Assembly (NCBI GenBank): GCA_015143295.1
Contig: CM026562.1
Coordinates: forward strand, 14,908,041 to 14,972,040
Origin: Tetracentron sinense
Taxonomy: Eukaryota; Streptophyta; Magnoliopsida; Trochodendrales; Trochodendraceae
Reading direction: 5' to 3'
DNA: 64,000 nucleotides
Part shown: positions 1-11,318 of the stretch, in pieces
Layout of the letters: each line of letters begins with the position of its first letter
How positions within the stretch are numbered: position 1 is the stretch's first letter
Position numbers and translations under genes: made by a program
Notes under the pieces: generated by a model
Told to the model about the DNA's origin: nothing
The model's input: the letters and a program-made list of their open reading frames with translations, nothing else
Database searches by the model: none

Positions 1-2556
1 TTTATGCTCAAAATACCAAAGTAGGGTAAAATCTGTTAGAATCAGGAAAAGAGGAGTGCGATCTATCGCAAATAAGGTGCGATCGATCGCAAATTTCTGT
101 GATCGATCGGATTCAGGTGATTTTTTTTTATTCCCTTCGGGTCCAAGTGCGATAGATCGCACTCGCGCCCAATTTGCTCTTAAAACCGAGATTTTTAGGG
201 GTTTTGGGGGAACCAAAACCTAGAGAGGGATTGAGAGGGAGAAAGGGAAGGAAGATTGAGGATTTCCAAGAGGGGTTTTTCGGAGATCAAGGGGAGTCCA
301 AATCAAGCTTGGATCATCCTCTTAAGCAAGGATCATCATCCTCAAGTGGTGGTATTTTCTTCCTCAAGCTTGGAGCTTTCTCTACAAGTGAGATCACCCT
401 CTATCAAGTTGGGGGTTTTCCAAATTAAGGGGTTTTCTACAAGATCAAGCATTGATCTTCAAGGTTAGTACACCCTACTAACTACCTTGGTAATAACCTA
501 GTTTTCTTGGGTATAATGTGTATTGAATCTTCCTTATTTGCCCCTTTTTGATTTAAATGCTTAACTTCCCTAAATTAAATAAGATAAAGGATGAGTTGGG
601 GATGTATGAATGGATGGTGGATGTAGAGGCGATTGGATGCCATGTGTTGTGATGTGTGGTGTGATGAAAAATGGAGGATGGGCATTTTACACATAACAAA
701 CACACGTGTATTGTTGATGAAATGCATGAACTAAGAACCCAAATAAATGGGGTATAAATAAGTTGTATACCAAGTGTTTGATAAAATGTCTAAATGAGAA
801 TTTAAGGAATTAAATAAAGACTATGCAAGCATGATTCATATGATTTTTCCTAATTAGTGAATTTGACTAAATGCCCTACATAAATTACCTACTTCCTCAC
901 ATATCTATGGAAGGATTTTAAATGCTACATGCTACCTCTTGATTTGTACATATCATCATGATCGCCACTTTTTGCCACACATAAGCACACAAGAGGAATG
1001 GAGTGAACGAAATCAAGACCATGGTATCATGATTTAGGGTTTTCCCCAATTGCGTAGTTCTTGATTAAAGATAATATATGTTCCTTCAAAAGCTCTACGT
1101 GTTCTCATGAAGTCCCTCGTGTCTAGGAAAATATAAGTGATGCTATATTATGCTTTATTGTCTCATGTCAACATGATATCACCAAGGGTCACACACAAAT
1201 ACACGTGCATGAATGAATCATGTTTTTGTGTAGAAGTATATGAAAAGAAAGAACCAAGAATAAGAAATGTGAATGGTGAAATAAGTATGAATGTCAAGGG
1301 TAGGGCATATCCCTAGGATATGTTATACCTTGCTCATAAGAAAACAAGCATGAATATCAAGGGTAGGGATATCCTTAAGATATATCACACCTGGCTCGCA
1401 AAAAAACATGTCAAGTAAGAATCAAGAAACATGGAAGGGTGTTAGTGTACTAAGACTAGGTACAGACACTAACATTTGTTCCCAGCAAGCATAAAAGGAT
1501 ACTAGTGTACTAAGACCAGGTACGGGCACTAGTATCTGTTTACAAGACATGAATAATATGAAAGTATGCTAGTGTACTACGACCAGGTACAGACACTAGT
1601 GTATGTTTCCAAGACAAGCATGAAAGGGTGTTACTGTACTAAGATTAGGTAAAGGCATTAACACCTGTTTCCAACAAGTATGAGAGGATACTAGTATACT
1701 AAGATCAGGTACGAGTACTAGTATCTGTCTCCAAGCAAGAATAAAGAAATATGGAAGGGTAATAATGTACTAAGACCAGGTATGGACATTATCATCTGTT
1801 CCCATTCAAGCATGACAAGATCCTAATATGTCCGTCCATTTCATTGTTCGGGTACTAGCTAAACAAGAACAAGACAAGGCATGTGTGATTCCCACGATAC
1901 AAGAACAAGACAAGAATAAGTTGTAAGTACGGAAAGAAAGTTCTGAAAACCACGAAAAGTATATTCAAGAACAAGTCATGACTTTGAATATGAGTTACAA
2001 TGCATGAGTTAAAATATGATGTTCATGATTTACTTTCCATTGTTATTTCGTTTTAGCTTCCACACTCTAATTATGTATTCTTTGATGAACTATATCATGT
2101 ATGACATATTAATGTTATTGCTATTGTTAGCTAGTAGCTTGTACTCGCTGAGTATTCCATACTCAGTCGTACCTATTGATGTCGGTAGATACCCCATACG
2201 GTTATCAAGGCGGTTCATGGCAAGTAAGAGTTTGCTCGGATTGTCAGTTAGATGTTAGGGTTGACATGTGGTCATAGGATTGGGATGAGAGAAAGAGGGA
2301 GATAGAGACATGTATTTTGGGTTCTTATGTATGGGGATATTTGTATCACTTGATTTGAGACTCAAGTTAAGGAGTTCATGTACATGTTTTAATTTTTATT
2401 CAATTATTGAAATCACACTTGGAATATAGTTAAGTCATTGAGGAAATTTTTAGTTCACTATTTTGCATGTCTTGTATACTCTTTACAGGTTTGATTTAAG
2501 GTTAAGTCACGTCGCCAAAGTATCCTAATTCCTAGGGGATATTTTGGGGCGTTACA
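1..2556 (+). mobile_element. Chromovirus LTR, 5' end outside the window
   Basis: This is the 3' portion of a Ty3/gypsy LTR in plus orientation. It ends in the family terminus (GGGGCGTTACA, terminal CA at 2555-2556), where copia LTR sequence begins. In order it shows a cluster of GATCGATCG-type palindromes (56-155), a leader with a splice-donor-like CAAG|GTTAGTA at 463/464, a hairpin tandem array (1434-1805), the CTGAG..CTCAG dyad (2148-2166) and an acceptor-like TTTACAG at 2488. By comparison with the complete copies only a few hundred bases are missing on the left. Whether it is a solo LTR or a 3' LTR cannot be told without the left flank. Several short open frames inside it have no recognisable domain. 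Confidence 0.85.
1434..1805 (+). repeat. LTR hairpin array, about 60-bp units (six units)
   Basis: Six tandem units each carry two complementary arms around a conserved centre (TACTAAGACCAGGTACRG). The arms are TGTTAGTG/CACTAACA in unit 1, GATACTAGTG/CACTAGTATC in unit 2 and GATACTAGTA/TACTAGTATC in unit 5. The arms differ between units but remain complementary. The sequence is unrelated to the hairpin arrays of the A, B and C LTRs but occupies the same place, between the leader and the CTGAG dyad. Confidence 0.85.
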
Positions 2557-2611
2557 GAGGGAGAGTGGAAAAATTCTGGAGAAAAGTGTTTAATGGTCTA
2601 GGGTGTTGGGG

Positions 2612-2619
2612 TATTTATA
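2612..2619 (-). promoter_or_regulatory. TATA box of copia LTR I
   Basis: TATAAATA on the minus strand, in the same context as the TATA boxes of H (17245-17251 minus) and D (16623-16631 plus). Confidence 0.55.
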
Positions 2620-3965
2620 GACTAAGATCCTATCCTAATCCTACTCCAACTTGATCTTATCTCTTAAGGAATTATTTAACAATAATAACTCTTATTATTT
2701 AATAAATAATTTTCTAGTTTATCTATAACTACTCTAGTAATAGAAGACCTTTTAATTAAGGATTCCTTCTAAATAGAGGGTTCCTTGATTAAAGAGATAA
2801 GTCAAACAACCAGCACTTGGAGGAATCCTAGTCAAACTAGGAAACCTAAACCAAAGAGGGGGGTGTGAGCTTCAAGGGGCGTGGACTTTGGGGAGTTAAA
2901 CACTCCATATTGTAATCCAATTACAACTTATCCTCATCCTTATTGCAATCCAACAATTGGATCTTAATTCTATAAATAAAGGAATTATATTTCAACAATT
3001 ATTCAATTAACATAATCCTAAACCAATTAGAATTCCTCAAGTGGGCGCCCCACCCTAGGGTTTAAACCCATGGGCTTAGGCCCATATTAAAGGTCCATAT
3101 TAAATGGGTTTATGGATATGGATCAAACTCATTTCCCCTTTAATTATGTTAATTAAATAATTATTAAAATAATCCCTAGATTTAAATTAACAATGAATAT
3201 AAATCATAGATTAACTTTTAATCTATTTAATTAAATGATTAACTTTTAATCACTTAAATAATTGATTAACTTTTAATCAATTATTGAGCTTGTATTTCTT
3301 ATGTGAGCACCTCCACAGATTGCTCTAGGACATTCTTACCCTAGCTTACCCAATGTTATCCCATTGACCCTAAACAGGAATTACAATGGAATTGCAAGTG
3401 ACGTGAGATATCCATGTTCCAATTGAATCCCAGTGTATGAACATTAACCATTACGGATCTCACCACATGAACTTTTAAATTCGATTTATCCTTCCAAATA
3501 CATTATCCCTAATGGGCCTTCAAGATTAACATACTATCTTGTAGAGACCCCGTATCTCATTTTCATAGCCTGTGAATAGTGCTGTGAATAGTGCGGTGAA
3601 TATTAACCATGAAAGATAAATTTTTGAATTTTGAGATAAGAAGTCCCGGTAATGATTGTTTATAGGTTAACTAAGCTTAGTTGATTTTATGGGATTTTAT
3701 GCATATGGTTAGAATGGTTTTCGAACAATGGGAAAAGTTACGACGAATCGGATTTATCGGATTTTGCCTAAAACTAAAAATTCAGATTTTGAATTATGAG
3801 GAATTGGAATTTCTAAGTAATTTTATTGGATTCAAATGGGGGGTACTTCCTTATTTTAATTTAAAACTTGAAGTTAATATTTTAAAGTAAAATAAGTATA
3901 AGTGTAGAAGAAGGAAAGGGAAAAAGAACAAAGCACAGGGCAAAAATAGGAGAAACACAGGCAAA

Positions 3966-4125
3966 TTCGATCGACCGAATTTGCTACCGGTCGACCGAAC
4001 CTTACCGATCGACCGAATGCCCTTACCGGTCGACCGAATGCTCAAAAAATTGTATGAGGATTTTGGACAGAGAGGTGATTTTTGACCAGTCGACCGATCA
4101 TCTCTACCGGTCGACCGATCATGCT
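3966..4125 (+). promoter_or_regulatory. U3 palindromic cassette (CGATCGACCG type)
   Basis: There are at least six copies of the variants CGATCGACCGAAT, CGGTCGACCGAA and CGGTCGACCGAT within 160 bp. The cassette ends about 70 bp upstream of the TATA box, an enhancer-like position. Confidence 0.6.
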
Positions 4126-4195
4126 GATTTTGCCTGTAGCCGACCTCCTGAGATATTTTCAAGGGTGTTTGAGTCTTTAACTCAATCCCTTTGGC

Positions 4196-4203
4196 TATAA
4201 ATA
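4196..4203 (+). promoter_or_regulatory. TATA box of solo LTR
   Basis: TATAAATA in the context GGCTATAAATAGCCC, a textbook plant TATA box. It sits just downstream of the palindromic cassette and about 210 bp upstream of the donor-like site. Confidence 0.75.
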
Positions 4204-6372
4204 GCCCAATTTTGTGGGCTAGGGTTACCACAACCCTTAGAGCAAGTTTTTGGGAGAAATTTGAAGAAAAGAAAGAGGAAGAAGGAGGAGCTTAAGGGTT
4301 TTGATTGTTGGGTGTTCTTGAGTCGATTTCTCGACTACAAAGGTGTTTCTCCGCGCTTCTCAACCATTCTAAAGCGTTTTAGATCAAAGGGTTGATCTAG
4401 AAAGGTAGATACACTCTATTACCTACCTTGTACTATTATTTTTAAAGCAAATCACTATGTTTAAGGTTGTTCTTGAATGGATTGGATGATGATTTGGATA
4501 TAAGATGTAAGCTATCACTAGTATTGAAATTCTATGAATATGATGTCATGTTTATAAGTTTTCCAAGATCATCATGATATTCACAAGTACTATATGCACC
4601 GTATGTTCACAAGTATAGCATGATGTTTACAAGTCTCGCATGATCCGATGTTTTCTCACAAGAAAATGGTATTTCCAAAAAGTTCATAAGCAAGGTTTTG
4701 ATTAAAAGAATTCTCAAAGGCTCACAAGTGATAAGGCCAAACTATGGGTTGGTAAGTGACAAGTTCTAAGATCGTTCCAAAGCTCACAAGGAATCCCACT
4801 ATACATGGACTCACAAGTAGTCATGTCTCACAAGCTCACAAGTTCACAAGCTCGTAAGTTCACAAGAAATCATGCATACTCAGATCCTCGCATGCTCACA
4901 AGGAATCCCAACTTTCGCAAGAATTCACAAGAACTCACAAGAATATGATTATCACATGACAAGATTTACCGGTTTTGATTTCACACGAATACTATTAAGA
5001 AAAGGATTTGGTAACTATTTCACGAATGTTATTCTCTAAGCTTATGCCTGTTCATGATATTATTCCCAGTTAGTTAGTAGTTTGTATATCACTGAGTATT
5101 CCATGCTCAGCCGACTATTGACTTCGACAGGTGCACGTGTTTCATTTGACGTTTGTGTTACGGAGCCTTGGATAGAGGAAGAATACTAAGATCCAGAGCC
5201 CTCTATGGACCACTATCAGGATGATGGATCATTGGATAAGCGGCTTGACTTTGATTTCTGTTGAGAGGATGAGAGAGATGCTACTGATATTTTGTGATTT
5301 GCGTATGTTGAGAGTGGGACTTGTCCACTCCTTATTTTGTATATGTTCTGTTGGTCCAGACTTGGACTGAATTATAGGAGTATTTTATTATGAATCGCAT
5401 CCGCTATGTTTTACAACTTGTGTACTCTGATAGGATGGTAAGTATATGTGCCTTATGTGTCATACAGGATGGTATGATACGACGGTCCGAGCCAAGTATC
5501 CCTAACTCCTAGCGGGTATTTTGGGTCGCGACAATCTAACCTATAGCCCATTGCACATCATCCGGGTTTCCAAGACTTATGATTAAGCCATGAGAAACAA
5601 TTTCTCATGAAAAATATTTTGAGAAAATCCTTTTATAAGTATAATACCTTTTAATAAAAGTATATTTCAAAACTTATTTTGATTTCAAAATCACCTGTGC
5701 AGGATTTGAACTTAATCAACTGTCTTACCCGGAACTTGGATAATCTCTTAAATTAATGAGCATGGATTCTTGTTTGAAATTCATCATGACTCGAATAGCT
5801 TTCTGACTATCCAATTGTCACTGTATTGTATTCCCTAAGTTAGAAAATACGTTAGTAGAATCAAAACAGTCAGATCACTGCTCAGTCATAGATGAACTCA
5901 TTAGATCTAAGGGTCATCGAAACTGTTCAATGTGAATGAGAGACCAACTATCTCATAGTATGTTTATGCAAGAGGTCTCTCATTGAATGCAATCAGTCAG
6001 TGTACATTTAAGCACCCATATGTTGATGTGTAGTCTCCACTACAATAGTTCGAGATAGAACTACATCTCAACTATTGAGAACATCTTAGCATTCTGGCAG
6101 CCATATAAGTGAAGTGCCCAATTTCACCCATAGTTGTGACTATATAAGGTATAAGGAACCGAAAAGTTATATCTGCCTGTGATAATCTAATCACATAACT
6201 TTCATACAATATATCCTATGGACCTTTATCGATATCTCATATCGTATAGATCATCTCATGATCATGGTCAATTACCCATAATGAATACACAATAGATTAA
6301 GAAGAAGTTTTTATTAATCAAATTAATAAAAGTCTAACAATCTAAATGACTTTTCTGGCATCATGTCTAACA

Positions 6373-7400
6373 GTTCTGCTACAAGATAATGCCCTTCGGG
6401 CTAAAAAATGTAGGGGTAACTTATCAGAGGGCCATGACAGCACTGTTCCATGACATGATCCACAAGTCGACTAAAGTCTATGTGGATGACATGATCATCA
6501 AATCGTCTACTACCAGGCAACACCCTGAAGAAACTATGTGACAAACTTAGAGAATTTGGCCTAAGACTGAACCCGGCAAATGCGTCTTTGGGGCCTCATT
6601 AGGAAAGCTCATTGGCTTCATAGTCAGTAAAAGAGGCATCGAGATTGACCCAGCCAAAGCCAAGGCTATCATCGAAATACCGACTCCCTAAACTGATAAG
6701 GAAATTCATCGATTCCTGGGTAGAATTTAGTACATCAGCTGATTCATCTCTCAACTCACTCCGATATACAAGCCAATCTTCAAGCTTCTCCGGAAGAACG
6801 TACCCACAATCTGGATAGATAAGTGTCAGGAAGCCTTTGGCAGAATAAAGAAGTATCTTCTACATCCTCCAGCACTTGTGCCTCGCACACCGGGATAGCC
6901 ACTGCTACTCTACATCTTAGTACAAGAAACCTCCATGGGGTGCATCCTGGCATAACATGACGAGACAAGCCGAACAAAACAAACCATCTACTACATCAGT
7001 AAGTTGTCTACTAGAATATAAAGAGAGGTGTAGCCCGCTCGAGAAAACTTGTTTGGCACTGGTCTAGGCTACTCAGCATCTACGACACTATCTGCTTTCC
7101 TATCCAGTAATCTTGATTTTCCAGATGGACCCACTCAAGTATTTGCTGGAAAAGCCAACTACTATCGGGAGGACGGCCCGGTGGCTTATGATGTTGTCTG
7201 AATTCGACATCACGTACATGACTTAGAAGTCAATCAAGGGGCAAGCGATTGCAGATCACCTGGCCCACAACTCAGCGCAAGACTATGCTTTAGTACATGA
7301 TCAGTTTCCAAATGAAGCCATCATGTATGCAGAAGCAGAAGAGAAACAATACCTCGATGTATAGTTTAGAAAAGAAAGTGAGGATTTCGAGAATTATAAG
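6373..7400 (+). pseudogene. Tat/Ogre-type gypsy RT-RNase H fragment
   Basis: Translated fragments match the second half of a plant Tat/Ogre reverse transcriptase. MPFGLKN (6390s) is followed by TYQRAM and the catalytic VYVDDM, then a GFIVSKRGIEIDPAKAKAI-type block and RNase H segments (MDPLKYLLEKP, ARWLMMLSEFDITY, KGQAIADHLA). The wording differs clearly from the chromovirus RTs elsewhere in the window. There are in-frame stops (for example after EETM) and frameshifts, so no open frame exceeds a short stretch. The 5' side is cut by copia LTR I at 6373. The 3' side is cut by chromovirus E at about 7400, so integrase is missing. Function is lost. Confidence 0.8.
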
Positions 7401-7401
7401 T

Positions 7402-8799
7402 AGCGGATGTCGAGTTGATCGCTTTCCGTGACAAGGCGGTTAGCAAAGGAAGCGAGGATTTCGCCACGAACGGTGATGGGGTAATCACGTTCAAAGGTAG
7501 ACTTTGTGTCCCTACCGATGTAGAGTTTAGAAAAGAAATTTTTGATGAAGCTCACCATTCCAAGTATACTGTTCACCCTGGGGGTACTAAGATGTATAGA
7601 AACTTGAAGGGGCATTTTTGGTGGCGGAACATGAAGCGAGAAATAGCGGAGTATTGTGTATAAGTGCTTGGTGTGCCAACAAGTCAAGGCTGAGCACAGG
7701 AGACCGGCTAGACTTTTACAGTCCCTCCCTATTCCCAAGTGGAAATGGGAACACATCTTTATGGACTTTATTATGGGGTTGCCAAAGATAGTTAGAAACT
7801 CCGATGCTATTTGGGTTGTGGTTGACAGGCTAACTAAGTTCGCCCATTTCTTGCCATACCGGACTACCTTCAATTCAAATCAGTTACCTGAATTGTATGT
7901 CAAAGAGATAGTCTGGTTACACGGGGTGCCAGAGAGCATTGTGTCGGATTGAGATCATCGATTCACTTCTAGGTTTTGGAAGAGCTTTCAGAGTGCCATG
8001 GGTTCCCGACTAGACTTTAGCACGACTTTTCACCCACAAACCGATGGGCAAACCGAGAGAGTGAATCAGGTGATAGAATACATGCTCCGAGCTTGTATGC
8101 TAGATTTTAAAGAAGTTGGGAGGACCACTTACCTTTGGTGGAATTCGCCTACAATAACAGTTATCAAGCGAGCATTCAAATAGCGCCTTTTGAGGCTTTG
8201 TACGGAAGGAGTTGTGATCCCCGTTGTATTGGGATGAAGTTGAAGAAAGAAAGGTTTTGGACCCCGAATTGATTGAACAGACAGCAGATAGGGTCAAGCT
8301 TATCCGGGAGAGATTAAAAACCGCACAGGATCGACAAAAGAGCTACGCCAACAACCGAATGAGAGATCTTGAATTTCAAGTTGGCGACTTGGTTTTTGTC
8401 AAGATTTCACCAACCAAGGGTGTTATGAGATTTGGGAAGAGAGGCAAGCTCAGTCCGAGGTACGTGGGTCCATTCGAGATCATCACTAGAGTCGATGAGG
8501 TAGCTTACCATGTTGCCTTACCCGCTCATATGGCGGCGGTCCACAATGTATTCCATATTTCCATGCTTCAGAAATATATCCCGGACCCATCCCATGTCAT
8601 CAAGCTTGATCCGGTAGAAATCAAGGAGGACCTCACACTTGTGGAGAAGCCGATTCAAATTTTGGATCGAAGGGATCAAGTGCTTCACAACAAGACTATC
8701 CCATTGGTTCTCGTGCAATGGAAACATCACACTCAAGAAGAGGCCACTTGGGAACATGAGGCCAAAGTCAAAGAAAACTACCCAAAGTTGTTTGTATAA
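7402..8799 (+). pseudogene. Chromovirus E pol fragment: integrase and chromodomain-like tail
   Basis: Only the 3' part of pol remains. The integrase zinc finger (H and H around 7550-7575; [11 protein letters not shown] near 7665) is followed by the catalytic core (MDFIMGLP, then GVPESIVSD) and the [13 protein letters not shown] block (8030-8065). The tail holds the [18 protein letters not shown] block and ends in LVLVQWKHHTQEEATWE with a TAA at 8797-8799. It is broken by frameshifts near 7655 and 8115 and by a TGA at 7950 where sister copies have an Arg codon. Gag, protease, RT, RNase H and the 5' LTR are absent; the left edge abuts Tat RNase H sequence without any LTR terminus. Confidence 0.88.
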
Positions 8800-8878
8800 G
8801 GTATGATGATTTACCTGTAAATCGTGTTGTTGTTTTGAAATGCAAGTACCGTCCAAATTTCGAGGATGAAATTTTTAT

Positions 8879-8890
8879 AAGGGGGGAGGA
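8879..8890 (+). other. Polypurine tract of E
   Basis: AAGGGGGGAGGA directly precedes the 3' LTR. It is preceded by the TTTCGAGGATGAAATTTTT block that also precedes the PPT in A, B, C and G. It primes plus-strand synthesis in this class of elements. Confidence 0.85.
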
Positions 8891-11318
8891 TGAAGTACCC
8901 CGGAACTTTTGAACATGTCTTGGAATACGTGTCAAGGCACGATGCGTTGTAACCCCCAATTTTCATGAAATGAAAAATTAGAACCTTTGAGAATTTTGCA
9001 TGAGTAGTATAAAGAAATTAAATAAAATAATTAATAATATGTCATAGCCTTAACAGGGTCCTAGTCATGTCTAGAAAAGGTTAGAATGAAAGTGGGATAA
9101 GTCCAAGTCGTGGATTAAGTGAAAAAAGGACTCAATGTCAAAATTTGCAGAGCACCAATCGCTCGGTCCAAAGTAGCGATCGATCGGTCCACAACCGATT
9201 GATCGGTATCTGTTGACTGGTTATTTTTTTGTATGGGAAAAAATTCCAGAGAGGGTATTTTCAACCAATCGCTCGGTAGAGAACACCGGTCGATCGGTAG
9301 GCCACTAATCGCTTGGTTATAAGCACCAATCACTCGGTCCTTCGTGTTTTGCAGAAATTTCATTAAGGTTTTTTTGTCTTTTGGCCAACACCCTTTGACC
9401 TTATAAGGCTTGCTCGAGCCTTGGGTCCCCACACACCAACCTTAGAGAGATTTTGAGAGTGAGGAGAGAGAACCTAGGTTTCCAAAAGCTTCCTTCCCTT
9501 TTTGGAGAGAAAATCAAGGGTTTGAGCATCCAAGAATCATCACTAAGCTTGGAACTCCTCAAGACCAAGTCTCAAGCTCATGTGGAGCTCTTTCCCAAGC
9601 TAGGGCAGCGTCTCCCAAGGCATTCACCAAGGTTTTCCTCTTTTGTTTTCAAGGTTAGCAATAATCTAGGTTTTCCCTTTTGCAAATCATGATTGTTAAT
9701 CTTGTGTTCTTCTTTCCTTGAAATGTATCATTTTCCCTAAATATAAACAAGATAAATAAAGGGTATGGATGTGTGGATGGGATGTGGATTGAGGCGATTA
9801 GATGCCGTATGGAAGTGGTGTGATGTGTGTATGGAAAAGGGTGGAAGGGCATTCTACAAACAATAAACACATGTGTGGTGTTTGATGAAATGCATGAACT
9901 AAGAACTTGAATAAATGATTATAATAAGTTATACACTAAGTGTTTGATGAAATACCCAAATGAGAAATTAACAAGTTTAAAAGATGAAATGCAAGTATGA
10001 ATGGTTTAGTTCCCTCCTATATTGTAACCTTGACTCAATACTATATATGTTGTCTAAATTTCCACATGCTCATGTTAAAAATTGAAATGCCACACTCAAG
10101 TGATTATTCTATTCAAGCATGTCATCATGTCACTACAAATGTTACACACACGCACCCATGCATACATAATCGGTTTTCTAATGTATATGTACACAAGAAA
10201 CAACAAGAACAAGAATGTGATTCATGATACAATTGATAAAGCCAGACATCGAGCCGGTCAAGGGTAGGGCATATCCCTAGCATATGTCATACCTGGCTCA
10301 CAAGTTAAACAAACACGATTGATAAAGCCGGACGTCAGGCCGGTCAAGGGTGGGGCATATCGCAAGATATTTCATACATGGCTCACAAGAAAACAAGACA
10401 AGGAGGTTGGTGTACCTTTTATATATATATATATATATATACTTCGTTGAAGGGAATTTACATTCTCAGCTCATAAGTCGCCTCAAGGGCACTAACCTCT
10501 AGCTCACAAATATACAAGCAAGTCAAGTCAAGAACATGTCAAGAATATGACAAGAGCAAGCATGACAAGTGTGATTCCCACGATACGAGAACAAGTTTTA
10601 ACATGACAAGCAAGTTTTGAAAAACAAGAAAAGCTATTTTCAAGAAAAAGCATGAATTTTAAATATGAGTTTTACCGGAGTTTTTGTATTCATTCAAGCA
10701 TGTCAAGATTATCACATTTCTTTATTTACTGCTATTTGCTATATGTTGCTACTATTGCTTAGATTGAAATGATGAATTATATTTCGTTGCTTTTGTGTGA
10801 TGGTTATTGCTATGGTTAGCTAGTAGCTTGTACTCGCTGAGTATTCCATAATCAGTCGTACTTTTATGTCGGCAGGTGCACGAGTCCCTTTTGATATTTG
10901 TGCTCTAGGTCCTTGGGTTGAGGAGGACTACAGAGAGGAAGAACCATGTGAAAAGTTGGTAGTTGAGCCTCAGGTCGAGGCGAGGGACTTAGACCATTGG
11001 TCCCACGGGGGTGATTATTGAGCGAGAGTTGTGAGGTTTCTCATTTTGTATTTTGATAGGTGGACATGTCCACCTTTGACTTGATGTATTATGTATAAGT
11101 TTACTTGGAATACTAGTTTGAGTTATAGAAGAAAAGAAAAGTTGGTTCACACTTCCGCATCCATGTTTAGCTTTTGCACTCATGTTTTAGCTTCCGAGCT
11201 CTGTTTATTGTTTATAATGCATTATGTTAACCTTGTTCATTACAGGATGGTTTGTTAGGTACGAATAGTCACCTCTAAAGTATCCCTTAACTCCTAGGGG
11301 GTATTTTGAGGAGCGACA
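8891..11318 (+). mobile_element. Chromovirus E 3' LTR
   Basis: The LTR starts TGAAGTACCCCGG right after the PPT and ends GGAGCGACA. It carries a palindromic cassette (9155-9340), a TATA-like TTATAAGG (9401-9408), a donor-like CAAG|GTTAGCA (9653/9654), hairpin-prone units with AGCCAG/CTGGCT-like ends (10240-10390), a (TA)11 microsatellite (10420-10441), the dyad (10837-10855) and an acceptor-like TTCATTACAG at 11245. The length (2428 bp) fits the family. Confidence 0.88.
10420..10441. repeat. (TA)11 microsatellite
   Basis: Eleven uninterrupted TA dinucleotides inside the E LTR, likely length-polymorphic. Confidence 0.9.

Larger units (their letters stand above)
3540..5533 (+). mobile_element. 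Chromovirus solo LTR (same subfamily as F)
   Basis: It begins TGTAGAGACCCCG and ends GGGTCGCGACA, with no internal domain. The flanks share ATCT (3536-3539 and 5534-5537), which fits a 5-bp duplication with one change. It has a palindromic cassette at 3966-4125, a clear TATA box at 4196, a donor-like GAAAG|GTAGATAC (4404/4405), the dyad at 5092-5110 and an acceptor-like TCATACAG at 5467. In place of hairpins, 4560-4930 holds many short CTCACAAG-type repeats. The 3' third matches the F LTR (53118 onward, minus). Confidence 0.88.
2557..6372 (-). mobile_element. Copia-family LTR (I), minus strand, interrupted and truncated
   Basis: Read on the minus strand the LTR starts at 6372 with TGTTAGACATGATGCCAG, matching the LTR starts of H (TGTTGGACATATATGCC). 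Its TATA box (TATAAATA, 2612-2619 minus) and the purine-rich block after it match the 17.2-kb region of H. The body is split by a gypsy solo LTR (3540-5533), and its U5 end has been displaced by the LTR at 1-2556. It lies inside the RT of the Tat element: coding sequence resumes at 6373. No copia coding sequence is attached within the window. The family assignment rests on similarity to H and D. Confidence 0.75.

Noticed and set aside
174..468. Overlapping 84- and 70-codon frames near the left edge
   Set aside because: They lie in the LTR leader upstream of the donor-like site; equivalent frames are not kept in the sister LTRs.
3851..4231. 126-codon minus-strand frame over the palindromic cassette
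   Set aside because: Palindromic repeats open frames on both strands; the peptide is low-complexity (RSTG repeats).
6780..6977. 65-codon minus-strand frame
   Set aside because: Antisense to the decayed Tat RNase H region.
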